This document shows positions 27,537 through 48,615 of a stretch of 64,000 nt of DNA, piece by piece. Location of the stretch: NCBI RefSeq assembly GCF_017876755.1, contig NZ_JAGIOO010000001.1, positions 9,376,187 through 9,440,186 on the forward strand, written 5' to 3'. Every line of letters begins with the position of its first letter. Positions within the stretch are counted from its first letter, which is position 1. The notes beneath the pieces were generated by a model. It ran no database searches and was not told where the DNA came from. It saw only the letters and a program-made list of their open reading frames with translations. The position numbers and the translations under genes are program-made. Source of the stretch: Crossiella equi (GTDB taxonomy: Bacteria > Actinomycetota > Actinomycetes > Mycobacteriales > Pseudonocardiaceae).

Positions 27537-28298
27537 ATGACGGGACATGGCGCGCTCTCCGGACGTCACATCGTCGTCACTGGCGCCGGCAGCGGGATTG
27601 GCCAGGCGGTAGTGGTGGAGGCGGTGGCCTGCGGGGCTTCGGTCACCGCGGTCGGCCGCAGGCCCGATGCGTTGCGCAAGACCGTCGAGCTGACCGCGGA
27701 CGAGGATCGGGTGCTGGTGTGCCCGGCCGATATCGCTGATCCCGCCGCGGCCGAGCGGATCGTGACGGTGGGCCGCGAGCGCTTCGGACCGGTTACCGGC
27801 TTGGTCAACAACGCCGGTACGGCCCGGTTCGCCGCGTTGGACACCGCACAGCCGGAGGACTTGGAGCACATGTTCGCTGTGCACGTCAGCGGTCCGGTCC
27901 GCCTGGTGCAGCGTTGCCTGACGGACCTGCGGCGTGCCCGGGGCAGCATCGTCAACGTCACCTCGGTCGGCGGTGCGCTCGCGACTCCGGGGCGCTCGTT
28001 CTACGGTGCGACGAAGGCGGCCATCAACCACCTGACGCGGTCCCTGGCGGTCGAGCTCGCGCCGGAGGTGCGGGTGAACGCGATCCTGCCCGGTCCGGTG
28101 GACACACCCATCTACGACGACCTCGGGATCAGTCCGGGGGAGACGATCACGTTGCGCGAGAAGCTGTCCGAGGCGACGCCCTTGCGGCGGTTCGGGACCT
28201 CCGAGGAGGTGGCCCACTGGGTCTGCCTGCTGCTGGGTGACGCGGCGGGCTGGCTGACCGGGGTGCTGTTGCCTGTGGACGGCGGCCGCTGCGCCTGA
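27537..28298 (+). CDS. Short-chain dehydrogenase/reductase
   Basis: This is an NAD(P)-dependent oxidoreductase of the classical SDR family, 253 residues from ATG 27537. An upstream in-frame ATG (27480) would add 19 residues without family similarity. The cofactor motif is TGAGSGIG (15-22) and NNAG is at 91-94. The catalytic residues are S143, Y156 and K160 (SFYGATK). The end LTGVLLPVDGGRCA is typical. It is the first gene of the biosynthetic cluster, 17 bases before the aminotransferase gene. The substrate is unknown; it could reduce or oxidise a tryptophan-derived precursor. Confidence 0.88.
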   Translation: MTGHGALSGRHIVVTGAGSGIGQAVVVEAVACGASVTAVGRRPDALRKTVELTADEDRVLVCPADIADPAAAERIVTVGRERFGPVTGLVNNAGTARFAALDTAQPEDLEHMFAVHVSGPVRLVQRCLTDLRRARGSIVNVTSVGGALATPGRSFYGATKAAINHLTRSLAVELAPEVRVNAILPGPVDTPIYDDLGISPGETITLREKLSEATPLRRFGTSEEVAHWVCLLLGDAAGWLTGVLLPVDGGRCA

Positions 28299-28315
28299 GG
28301 AGGGGACTGGTATCG

Positions 28316-29545
28316 ATGACGACCACGTACACCCACGATGACAAGCCGCGGCCGACCCCGGTGGCGGACATCCCGCCTTCCTGCGTGCACGAGGTGTTCC
28401 GCGAGGTGGAGCAGTGGGAGCGCGAGCGCGGTGTGCCCGCCATCCGTCTGCACGTCGGTGAACCGGCGTTCCGCCCTTCCCCGGTGGTGGCGGGCGCCCT
28501 GGCCGCCGCGGTGCGGGACGGCCGGGACAGCTACACCACGGCCGAGGGCGTGCTCGAGCTGCGCGAGGCCGTGGTGGCCAAGCTCGTGCGGGACAACGGA
28601 CATGACACCGATCCCGGACTGGTGTTCGTCACCCCGGGATCTACACAGGGCCTGTTCGCGATCATGAAGTCGCTGCACAGCCCGGGCGCGCGCCTGCTGT
28701 TGCCCGCCGTGCACTGGCCGGTGCACCTCCAGCAGTGCCTGCTCGCCGGGTACACCCCGGACTTCTACCCGCTGGACGAGCACATGCGCCCGGACCCCGT
28801 GGCCCTCGCCGCGCTGCCGGAGGTCCCGAACACCGTGTTGCTGCTCAACACCCCCTCGAACCCGGCGGGGGCCTTGTGTGACGCGCAGCTGCTGGGCACG
28901 CTGATCGATCTGGCCAGGAGCCGGGGCTGGACGGTGGTCAGCGACGAGGCCTACGAGGACTTCGCCTTCGACGGGCCGCACGTCTCGGCCGCCTCGCTGG
29001 AGGTCGGTCTCCCGGCTGAGGACCGGATCGTGTTCAGCGCGTTCAGCTTCTCCAAGAGCTACGCCATGACCGGTTACCGACTCGGCTACGTGGTCGCGCC
29101 CAACGAGCACCACGCCCGGACGCTGTGCACGGTGCAGGAGGCGTCGATCGTCTGCCCGGCCCTGCCGGTGCAGCTCGCCGGTCTGGCCGCACTGGGTGAG
29201 CGCGAGCAGGCGGCGGCCAACGGGGTGTTCGTCCGCGCGACCCGGGACCGGGCTCTGGCGCCGCTGGTGGCGGCAGGACTGCTGGCGCACCTGCCGAGCG
29301 GTGGCTGGTACGCCTTGCTCGACTGCGCGCACACCGGTCGCAAGGCCGAGGACTTCGCGGCGGACCTGTTGCGGCTGCAGGGCGTCGCGCTGGCGCCCGC
29401 AGCCGGGTTCGCACTGCGTCGTGGCCGCTCCGGGTTCGTCGCAGACACCGGTTCCAGGCAGCTGCTGCGCCTGGCGTTCTGCGGCGCGCCGGAGCAGGTC
29501 GCGGAGGGGGCCGAGCGGATCGCGGCCTTCGTCGGATCGTGGTGA
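28316..29545 (+). CDS. PLP-dependent aminotransferase, class I/II
   Basis: This is a fold type I aminotransferase of 409 residues from ATG 28316, after gaggagggg. LHVGEPAFRPSP opens the domain. TPGSTQGLFAIMKSL binds the cofactor phosphate, LLNTPSNPAGAL and VVSDEAYEDF supply Asn and Asp to the ring, and FSFSKSYAMTGYRLGY holds the Schiff-base lysine K247. With tryptophan 2,3-dioxygenase next to it (4-base overlap), a kynurenine aminotransferase is a sensible guess: the product would cyclise to a quinoline carboxylate. The specificity is not shown by sequence; an aromatic or keto-acid role is equally possible. Confidence 0.88.
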   Translation: MTTTYTHDDKPRPTPVADIPPSCVHEVFREVEQWERERGVPAIRLHVGEPAFRPSPVVAGALAAAVRDGRDSYTTAEGVLELREAVVAKLVRDNGHDTDPGLVFVTPGSTQGLFAIMKSLHSPGARLLLPAVHWPVHLQQCLLAGYTPDFYPLDEHMRPDPVALAALPEVPNTVLLLNTPSNPAGALCDAQLLGTLIDLARSRGWTVVSDEAYEDFAFDGPHVSAASLEVGLPAEDRIVFSAFSFSKSYAMTGYRLGYVVAPNEHHARTLCTVQEASIVCPALPVQLAGLAALGEREQAAANGVFVRATRDRALAPLVAAGLLAHLPSGGWYALLDCAHTGRKAEDFAADLLRLQGVALAPAAGFALRRGRSGFVADTGSRQLLRLAFCGAPEQVAEGAERIAAFVGSW

Positions 29546-30249
29546 GCGTGAGCACGGGAGACCTGGACTACGTCGGCTACATCCGGCTGGCCGCGCTGCA
29601 CGAGGCCGTGCAGCCGCTCACCCCCGAACACGACGCGGTCACGCATGGCGCCGAGCACCTGTTCATCGTCACCCACCAGGTAGCTGAGCTGTGGCTCAAG
29701 CAGGTGCTGCTCGACGTGGACCGGGCCGAGCGGGCGCTGGCCGAACGCGGGCTCACCAGGGCCGACGAGCACCTCGTGCGCGCGAGCCGGGTGTTCGAGC
29801 AGGTGATCGGCGCCACCTCGGTGCTGACCAGGTTGCCCCCCTCGGACTTCGCCCGATTCCGCAGCCTGCTCGGTACGGCCAGCGGAGCGCAGTCGCCGCA
29901 GTTCCACGAACTGGGCTCGCGTCTCGGTGTGCGTGGCAAGCACAGCATCCTCTACGAGCACTTCGAGTCGGTGCTGGCGGAGAGCTCGCTGTCCGTGGCC
30001 GACCTCTACCGCTGGGGACCGTCGGCCGGTGCGGTCTACCAGCTGGCCGAGCACCTCGTGGAGCTCGCCCACGGGTTCTGGCGGTGGCAGTCCTGCCACG
30101 TGGAGACCGTGCGCAGGGTGATCGGATGTTCCGGCGGCACCGGGGGCACCAGCGGAGTGGACCACCTGGTGAAGCGCATGGAGCTGCCATTCCCAGAGCT
30201 GTGGGAGGTGCGGGGAGCGGCGGTACGGGAAACCGCGGTACGCCCATGA
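29542..30249 (+). CDS. Tryptophan 2,3-dioxygenase
   Basis: This haem enzyme opens the indole ring of tryptophan to N-formylkynurenine. It has 235 residues from GTG 29542, whose GTGA overlaps the aminotransferase stop. Family blocks are HLFIVTHQVAELWLKQVLLD (about residues 41-60), FRSLLGTASGAQSPQFHELG, and FWRWQSCHVETVRRVIGCSG followed by GTGGTSGVDHL near the end. The His in SCHVETV is the expected haem ligand. It is slightly shorter than most homologues (about 270-280). TDO genes in NRPS clusters supply kynurenine (daptomycin) or quinoline starters (thiocoraline-like), so it likely makes a precursor here. Confidence 0.92.
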   Translation: MSVSTGDLDYVGYIRLAALHEAVQPLTPEHDAVTHGAEHLFIVTHQVAELWLKQVLLDVDRAERALAERGLTRADEHLVRASRVFEQVIGATSVLTRLPPSDFARFRSLLGTASGAQSPQFHELGSRLGVRGKHSILYEHFESVLAESSLSVADLYRWGPSAGAVYQLAEHLVELAHGFWRWQSCHVETVRRVIGCSGGTGGTSGVDHLVKRMELPFPELWEVRGAAVRETAVRP

Positions 30250-30346
30250 CCCGGCTCCCGGTCGCTCGATCGCGGCATTGGACACGAAGGTGATCCGATG
30301 GGAGGATGGCTTTGCATAAATTCAGTCTATGGGCAGGGGGGCCCTG

Positions 30347-31036
30347 ATGACCTTTGACGCTTGCGGTCAGGTAATCGAATACAATCGCTTCCGCGTTGTC
30401 GTCGTGCATCGGAACGAGATCGTCAAAAAGGGGTTGGAGAAGATTCTCGCGGAGGACCGCAGGGTGCTTCGCGTGTGGAGCTGTGAGAGCGTGTCGTCGG
30501 CACGGTCTGTGCTTGCCAAGTGCCCTGACGAAGCCGTGTTGGTGCTCGCGGCCCACTCTCTGGCCGGTGACGGTGCGCGGCTGCGAGGTGACGGCGGGCA
30601 ATCGGTCAAAGTGCTGTTGCTGCTCGACGACGTGGACGCGGGCGACCGTGTGCACGCGGCGGCGTGGGCCGACGGCTTCCTGGTGGAGAGCACCCTGACA
30701 GCGGAAACCCTGTCTGAGTCGCTTGGGCAGGTCAGCCGTGGTGAAGTGCCGATGCCGCCGGGCATGGCCAGGTCATTGCTGACCCGGGTGGCCAGGGAGC
30801 ACGAGCAGAGCGCGGCGCAACGGCTGTTGCTGACCCAGCGGGAGCAGCAGACCCTCCGCCTGGTGGTGGACGGGCTGAGTAACAAGCAGATCGCGCGTCG
30901 GCTCGGCGTCGGTGTCAACAGCGTGAAGCGCCACGTCAGCAACCTGCTCGCGAAGCTCAATTGTCCGAATCGGACGAAGGCCGCCGCGTACGCGATTCAT
31001 GTCGGACTGGTGGCGGAGCGCCGCGAGTCTGGCTGA
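30347..31036 (+). CDS. LuxR/NarL-type transcriptional regulator with atypical receiver
   Basis: This is a two-domain regulator of 229 residues from ATG 30347 (good site caggggggc; ATG 30329 is an alternative). Residues 1-130 resemble a NarL-type receiver (RVVVVHRNEIVKKGLEKILA), but the usual phospho-Asp position is in VLVLAAHSLAG, without an Asp. Phosphorylation is therefore unlikely. The C-terminal HTH is complete (LTQREQQTLRLVVDGLSNKQ, then IARRLGVGVNSVKRHVSNLL). It lies between the precursor genes and the NRPS, on the same strand, and is the only regulator in the cluster. A pathway-specific activator is the best inference. Confidence 0.87.
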   Translation: MTFDACGQVIEYNRFRVVVVHRNEIVKKGLEKILAEDRRVLRVWSCESVSSARSVLAKCPDEAVLVLAAHSLAGDGARLRGDGGQSVKVLLLLDDVDAGDRVHAAAWADGFLVESTLTAETLSESLGQVSRGEVPMPPGMARSLLTRVAREHEQSAAQRLLLTQREQQTLRLVVDGLSNKQIARRLGVGVNSVKRHVSNLLAKLNCPNRTKAAAYAIHVGLVAERRESG

Positions 31037-31230
31037 GCGCTTCGCGTGCTGCAGGCAAGTGTGGAAGGAGAGCTGGGGGCTTCGTTGGCTTTTGTGCCTG
31101 GTTTCTGGATTAGGTAAATCAGGTGATCCTGGGGTTCTGAGGTCTTGTCGCGTGCTTCAGTGAAATGCCTTCGGCTGCCCGCTCCTCCTTTTCCGTGTGA
31201 TGACACGACGAGGGGTGAGGTGCGCACGCA

Positions 31231-43712
<12,482 letters not shown>

Positions 43713-43716
<4 letters not shown>

Positions 43717-43768
43717 CGGAGGCACGGGTGCCGGCCGTGTGGTCGGCCCGCACCCGTACCTCCGTCAG
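43713..43768 (+). terminator. Long hairpin overlapping the NRPS 1 stop
   Basis: Left arm ctgacggaggcacgggtgc (43713-43731) pairs with 43750-43768 with one mismatch. The loop itself can pair (ggccg with cggcc), lengthening the stem. The NRPS 1 stop codon lies in the left arm. It probably ends the NRPS 1 transcript and separates it from helR. Confidence 0.75.
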
Positions 43769-43890
43769 GCGCGTAGAGCAAACACAAAAAAACAGCCCGC
43801 TGTGACAGGCCGCCCACCGCAGAGTAATCTGGGCGCAGCACAAAGACACTACGAGCCGTTGCAATTTCAGTTTAGCACGCCTGGAGGGTC

Positions 43891-46104
43891 ATGTCCAGCA
43901 CGGAACACCGCGAGGTCCTGGCAGCCGAGCGGGCACACCTCAACCGGCTGTACCTGACCCTGGACCGGGAGCGCGCCCGAGCCGAGGAGCAGCTCGACCG
44001 GGAACGCGCGGCGGGTGACTCCCTGGGCCGGTGGCAGCGCGACACCGCCGTGGCGACCTGGCGGCGGCGGATCACCCAGCTGCGGGAGGCCGAACGCGGC
44101 CTGTGCTTCGGCCGGCTGGACCTCCTCGACGGCACCGGCACCCACATCGGGCGCATCGGGCTCTTCGAGGAGGACGAGGGGGAGGCGCTGCTGGTCGACT
44201 GGCGTGCGCCCGCCGCCCGCCCGTTCTACTGCGCCACCGCCGCCAACCCCGGCGACGTGCTGCGCAGGCGCCACTTCCACACCCGCGGCCGACAGCTCGT
44301 GGACTACCACGACGACGTGCTGTCCGGGGTGGGCGTGCCGGACGCGGACAGCGCGCTGATGGCGGCCCTGCGAGCGCCCCGGGGCGAGGCCATGCGCGAC
44401 ATCGTCACCACCATCCAGGCCGAGCAGGACGAGGTCATCCGGCTGGAACATCAGGGTGTGCTGGTCATCGAGGGCGGACCGGGCACCGGCAAGACCGCGG
44501 TCGCCCTGCACCGCGTGGCCTACCTGCTCTACCGGCACCGCGAACGCCTCTCCCGCCGGGGTGTGCTCATCGTCGGCCCCAACGCCGGGTTCCTGCGCCA
44601 CATCAGCGCGGTGCTGCCCTCCCTCGGTGAGACCGACGTCGTGTTCTGCGCCCCGGGCGAGCTGTACCCGGGGGTGGTGGCCACCGCTGAGGACGGTCCG
44701 GAGCAGAGCCGGGTCAAGGGCGACCTGGCCGCGGTCGACGTGGTGGCCAGGGCGGTCGCCGACCGGCAGGAGCTGCCCGGCGAGCCGATCGCCCTGGAGC
44801 TGGACGATGTGACCCTGGAGATCGACGACGCGCTCGCCGGGCAGGCCAGGCGACTGGCGCGGGCCACCGGGCTGACCCACAACCCGGCACGGCGGGTCTT
44901 CCGCGAGCACCTGGGCGCGCTCCTGGTCCGGCAGGCCGTCGCGCGGCTCGGTGAAGGCTGGCTGGACCCGGAGGACCCGCCGCACGTCTCCGCCGAGCTC
45001 GCCGAGGACGTGCGGGCCGAGCTGCGGGGACTGCCCGAGTTCCACGACGCGGTGGAGCGGCTGTGGCCCGTGCTGACCCCGCAGCGGCTACTGGCCGACC
45101 TCTACGAGTCCCCGGAACGCCTCCGCGCGGCCGGTGCGCCCGGCCTGCTGCACCGGGCCGACGGGCAGGCGTGGACGGTGGCCGACGTCCCGCTGCTGGA
45201 CGAGGCGGCCGAACTGCTCGGCGAGGACACCGTCGACGAGCAGCGCCGCGCCCGCAGGCAGGCCGAGGCCGAGGCCGAGTACGCCGAGGGCGTGCTCCAG
45301 ATCCTGGACGCCCACGACGAGGAGGAGACCAGGATCGCCGACGTCGTCGACGCCGCCGTCCTGGCCCGGCGGCAGGACGAGCTGGACCACCGGTCGCTGG
45401 CCGAGCGGGCGGTGGCCGACCGCACCTGGACCTACGGCCACCTGGTGGTCGACGAGGCCCAGGAGCTGTCGCCGATGTGCTGGCGGGTGCTGATGCGCCG
45501 CAACCCCAGCCACTCCGCCACCCTGGTTGGCGACCGCGCGCAGCGCAGCTCCCCGGGCGCGGGACGGGACTGGGCGTCCTCACTCTCACCCTATGTCGGC
45601 GACCGCTGGCAGTACCGCCGCCTGACGGTCAACTACCGCACCCCGGCCGAGATCATGGCGGTCGCCGACCCCGTGCTCGCGCTGATCTCGTCCGAGTCCG
45701 CCCCGTCCACCTCGGTGCGGCACGGCGACCGCCCCTGGCTCCGGGTCGTGCCCTCCGAGGCGGTGCCCGGCGCGGTGCGGGAGGCCGTCGTGCGCGAACG
45801 GCGTGCCGCCGCGGCCGGGCGCTCGGTCGCCGTCATCGCGACCGCGACCGTGCTGGCCACCCTCGACCTGCCGGACGGGGTCACCGCACTCACCCCGGCG
45901 CAGGCCAAGGGCCTGGAGTTCGACGTGGTCGTGGTGGCCGACCCCGGCGCCGTGCTCACCGGGGGAGAGGCCGGGCCCGCCGACCTGTACGTCGCGCTCA
46001 CCCGGGCCACGCAGCGGCTGGGACTGGTGTGCGCCACCGAGCTCCCGGCCTGCCTGCGCGGTACCGAGGGGCGCTGGGCCCGGCCCGCCGAACTCGTGCA
46101 CTGA
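43891..46104 (+). CDS. HelD/HelR-like RNA polymerase-associated ATPase, possible self-resistance
   Basis: This is a UvrD-like superfamily 1 ATPase of the HelD/HelR group, 737 residues from ATG 43891 (ggagg upstream). The N-terminal arm is a coiled coil (REVLAAERAHLNRLYLTLDR) and carries the family segment LCFGRLDLLDG, then VDWRAPAARPFYCATAANPG. Walker A is GGPGTGKT (195-202). Further on are HLVVDEAQELSPMCWRVLMR, WQYRRLTVNYRTPAEIM and LTPAQAKGLEFDVVVV. HelD-type proteins pull nucleic acid off RNA polymerase; HelR in Streptomyces also displaces rifamycins and gives resistance. Within an NRPS cluster, next to an exporter, this suggests RNA polymerase as the target. It has its own promoter region after a terminator. 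Confidence 0.88.
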   Translation: MSSTEHREVLAAERAHLNRLYLTLDRERARAEEQLDRERAAGDSLGRWQRDTAVATWRRRITQLREAERGLCFGRLDLLDGTGTHIGRIGLFEEDEGEALLVDWRAPAARPFYCATAANPGDVLRRRHFHTRGRQLVDYHDDVLSGVGVPDADSALMAALRAPRGEAMRDIVTTIQAEQDEVIRLEHQGVLVIEGGPGTGKTAVALHRVAYLLYRHRERLSRRGVLIVGPNAGFLRHISAVLPSLGETDVVFCAPGELYPGVVATAEDGPEQSRVKGDLAAVDVVARAVADRQELPGEPIALELDDVTLEIDDALAGQARRLARATGLTHNPARRVFREHLGALLVRQAVARLGEGWLDPEDPPHVSAELAEDVRAELRGLPEFHDAVERLWPVLTPQRLLADLYESPERLRAAGAPGLLHRADGQAWTVADVPLLDEAAELLGEDTVDEQRRARRQAEAEAEYAEGVLQILDAHDEEETRIADVVDAAVLARRQDELDHRSLAERAVADRTWTYGHLVVDEAQELSPMCWRVLMRRNPSHSATLVGDRAQRSSPGAGRDWASSLSPYVGDRWQYRRLTVNYRTPAEIMAVADPVLALISSESAPSTSVRHGDRPWLRVVPSEAVPGAVREAVVRERRAAAAGRSVAVIATATVLATLDLPDGVTALTPAQAKGLEFDVVVVADPGAVLTGGEAGPADLYVALTRATQRLGLVCATELPACLRGTEGRWARPAELVH

Positions 46105-46135
46105 ACACCCACCCGCACCAGCAAGGAGGAATCCC

Positions 46136-47689
46136 ATGGCAGACCCAGCCGCATCACGCCGCTGGCTCGGGTTGATCGCGCTCTGCCTCGGCACCGCCAT
46201 GGTCGTGGTCGACACCACGATCGTGAACGTCATCGTGCCGTCGCTCATCTCCGACCTGAAGATCACATCCGTCCAGGTGCAGTGGGTGCAGGAGTCCTAC
46301 CCGATCGTGCTGGCGGCGCTGCTGCTGACCGCGGGCCGCCTCGCCGACCTGTACGGCGCGCGAGCTGTCTTCCTGGCCGGCACCCTGGCCTTCACCGCGA
46401 CCAGCGTGCTCGCCGCGGCCGCGCCCTCCGGCTGGGTGCTCGTGCTGGCCCGCGTGCTCCAGGGCGTGTCCGCAGCGCTGATGATGCCGACCTCGCTGTC
46501 GCTGGTGAACACCTCCTTCAGCGGCGCCGAGCGGGGTAAGGCGTTCGCCGTGTGGGGCTCCACAACCGGCATCGCCGCCGCGGTCGGTCCGCTGCTCGGC
46601 GGTGCGCTCGCGGAGATCTCGTGGCGCTGGGCGTTCGCCATCAACATCGTGATCGGCGCGGTGATCGTCGCGGGGGTACGCGCCTTCCTCGACGTCTCGC
46701 CGCGGACGGCGGGCCGGGTCGACCTCACCGACGCGCTGCTGTCCGTGCTCGGCTTCGGGCTGCTCGCCTTCGCCCTGATCGAGGGCAGACACCTGGGCTG
46801 GCTGTCGGTCCCGGTGCTCCTGGCCTTGGCGGTGGCGGCGGTCTCGCTGCTGCTGTTCGTCCGCCGCCAGCGCGCGCTGATCACCTCGGGCCGGGACGAA
46901 CCGCTGATGGACCTCCGACTCTTCGCCATCAGCTCCTTCCGCAACGGGATCATCGCGATGGTGATCATCGGGCTCGGCGAGTTCGGCATCGTCGCCGTGC
47001 TGCCGCTGTGGATGCAGTTCGCGCTGGGCTACAGCCCGCTCGACGCCGGGCTCGCGCTCGTGCCCCTCGCGGTCGGCACGTTCATCGCCAGCCTCGTCAG
47101 CCTCGGCCTCGCGGTGCGGATCGCACCACTGGTCCTGGTGCGCGTCGGCCTGTTGCTGGAGATCGCGGGCCTGGTCGCGCTCGGCCTGGTCGCCGCACCG
47201 GACAGCCAGGGGTGGTCGATCGCGTCGGCGCTGTTCGTCTTCGGCGTTGGCACCGGCTTCGCCACTGCCCAGATCGCCAATGTCATCCTCGCCGAGGTGC
47301 CCCCGGCCAGCACCGGGCGCGGCGCGGCGATCAACGGCACGGCGGGCCAAGTCGGCTCCGCGCTCGGCATCGCCGTGCTCACCACGACCTTCTACAGCGC
47401 GCTCAGCCTGACCGTGCAGGACCGGCTGAGCACGGCCGGGGTGCCGGAGCAGGAGGCAGGCCGGATCGCGGGTGAGATCACCGCGGGCGCCGGTTCCTCG
47501 ATCGTTTCCCTGCAAGCGGACCTGGCGGACGCCGCGCGGGCGGCGATGTCCGACAGCGTCAGCATCGTCGGCTACCTCGCGGCCGGGCTGTTGCTCGTCG
47601 GGCTCATCGCCACGGTCCTGATCCCGCGGATACCGCCCACTGGCGTACCGGGCACGGTCAGCGCCGGGGACGAGCGGGGTACCGCCTGA
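46136..47689 (+). CDS. MFS drug efflux transporter, DHA2 (14-TM) family
   Basis: This is a predicted proton-driven exporter of 517 residues from ATG 46136 with agcaaggagga upstream, 31 bases after helR, so probably in one transcript with it. About 14 hydrophobic segments are visible. Motif A-like LTAGRLADLYGARAVF, motif D1-like MVVVDTTIVNVIVPSLI near the N-terminus, and the motif C-type VGPLLGGALAEISWRWAF are typical of the DHA2 (EmrB/QacA) group. It probably exports the peptide and serves with helR in self-protection. Confidence 0.92.
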   Translation: MADPAASRRWLGLIALCLGTAMVVVDTTIVNVIVPSLISDLKITSVQVQWVQESYPIVLAALLLTAGRLADLYGARAVFLAGTLAFTATSVLAAAAPSGWVLVLARVLQGVSAALMMPTSLSLVNTSFSGAERGKAFAVWGSTTGIAAAVGPLLGGALAEISWRWAFAINIVIGAVIVAGVRAFLDVSPRTAGRVDLTDALLSVLGFGLLAFALIEGRHLGWLSVPVLLALAVAAVSLLLFVRRQRALITSGRDEPLMDLRLFAISSFRNGIIAMVIIGLGEFGIVAVLPLWMQFALGYSPLDAGLALVPLAVGTFIASLVSLGLAVRIAPLVLVRVGLLLEIAGLVALGLVAAPDSQGWSIASALFVFGVGTGFATAQIANVILAEVPPASTGRGAAINGTAGQVGSALGIAVLTTTFYSALSLTVQDRLSTAGVPEQEAGRIAGEITAGAGSSIVSLQADLADAARAAMSDSVSIVGYLAAGLLLVGLIATVLIPRIPPTGVPGTVSAGDERGTA

Positions 47690-47698
47690 ATGAGGCGC

Positions 47699-48490
47699 TC
47701 AGCGGTCGGCCGCCGCACCCGCGGGCGCGGCGGCCGACCAGTGCTCCAGCCGGGCGAGCACCTCCTCCGCGTGGACGCGGTAGAAGAAGTGGTCGCCCGG
47801 CACGCGGTAGTGCGCGTACCGCCCGCCCGCGCAGTGTCGCCAGGTCCGGACGTCCACTTCGGACACCACCGCGTCCGCCGCACCGGCGAAGCTGAGCAGA
47901 GGACAGGCCACCGGTGCGGGCGGCAATGTCGGCCGGTGCCCGTCGAGCAGGCGCAGGTCCGCCTCCAGCGCTGGGAGCACTAGGTCGAGCAGCTCCTCAT
48001 CCGCCAGCGCGGCGGGACCGGTGCCTCCGAAGTCGCGCAGCAGCCGCATCAACTCGGCTCGGTCGGGTTCGCTGGGCGACCGCCCTCGGCGCCCCTGCCG
48101 CAACGGTGAGGGCACGGCGGAGACCGCCAGGAACGGCGGCGGTACCGCGTGCTCGGCGGCCAGCGCGAGGTAGGTCTCGTGTGCCAGCAGCCCGCCCATG
48201 CTGTGCCCGAAGTACGCCAGCGGCACCTCGTCGCGGGCGAAGGACCGCAGTGCGTCGGCACACTCCGCGATCGCGGCCGCCGAGCCGGAGTGCGGGTCCT
48301 CGGCCAGCCGGGACTCCCGTCCGGGCAGGCGCAAGGCGAGCAGCTCCACGTCCGGTGGCAGCAGGGGTAACCACGGTGCGAACGCGGCCGCGCCGCCGCC
48401 CGCGTGTGGGAAGCACGCCAGGCGGTAGCGGGGTGTCCCACTCGGTGCGAGCCGCCTGAGGAACCTGGCGTCGCGGCCGCGGCTGGTCAT
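47699..48490 (-). CDS. Type II thioesterase
   Basis: This is a stand-alone editing thioesterase of 263 residues, on the minus strand, convergent with the MFS gene and divergent from NRPS 2. It has the alpha/beta hydrolase fold: [17 protein letters not shown] near the start, nucleophile motif GHSMGG ([16 protein letters not shown]), and the catalytic His in VPGDHFFY near the end. Such enzymes remove wrong or stalled acyl groups from NRPS carrier domains. It starts at 48490 with caggaggtgccaccc-type spacing (gaggaggtg upstream on its strand). Confidence 0.93.
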   Translation of the reverse strand: MTSRGRDARFLRRLAPSGTPRYRLACFPHAGGGAAAFAPWLPLLPPDVELLALRLPGRESRLAEDPHSGSAAAIAECADALRSFARDEVPLAYFGHSMGGLLAHETYLALAAEHAVPPPFLAVSAVPSPLRQGRRGRSPSEPDRAELMRLLRDFGGTGPAALADEELLDLVLPALEADLRLLDGHRPTLPPAPVACPLLSFAGAADAVVSEVDVRTWRHCAGGRYAHYRVPGDHFFYRVHAEEVLARLEHWSAAAPAGAAADR

Positions 48491-48615
48491 CCGGGTGGCA
48501 CCTCCTCGTCACGGCCAGACCACCGTGCCGCCGCGCGGGTGCGCTGTCCACGGGCCTGAACGGGTACCCCGATCGGTCTCGGCCCGCCGGACGGGGCGGG
48601 CCTAGCGTCGGGCAG

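Noticed and set aside
43769..43890. Rifamycin-associated element upstream of helR
   Set aside because: I looked for the 19-bp palindrome known upstream of rifamycin-resistance genes and found none in this stretch.
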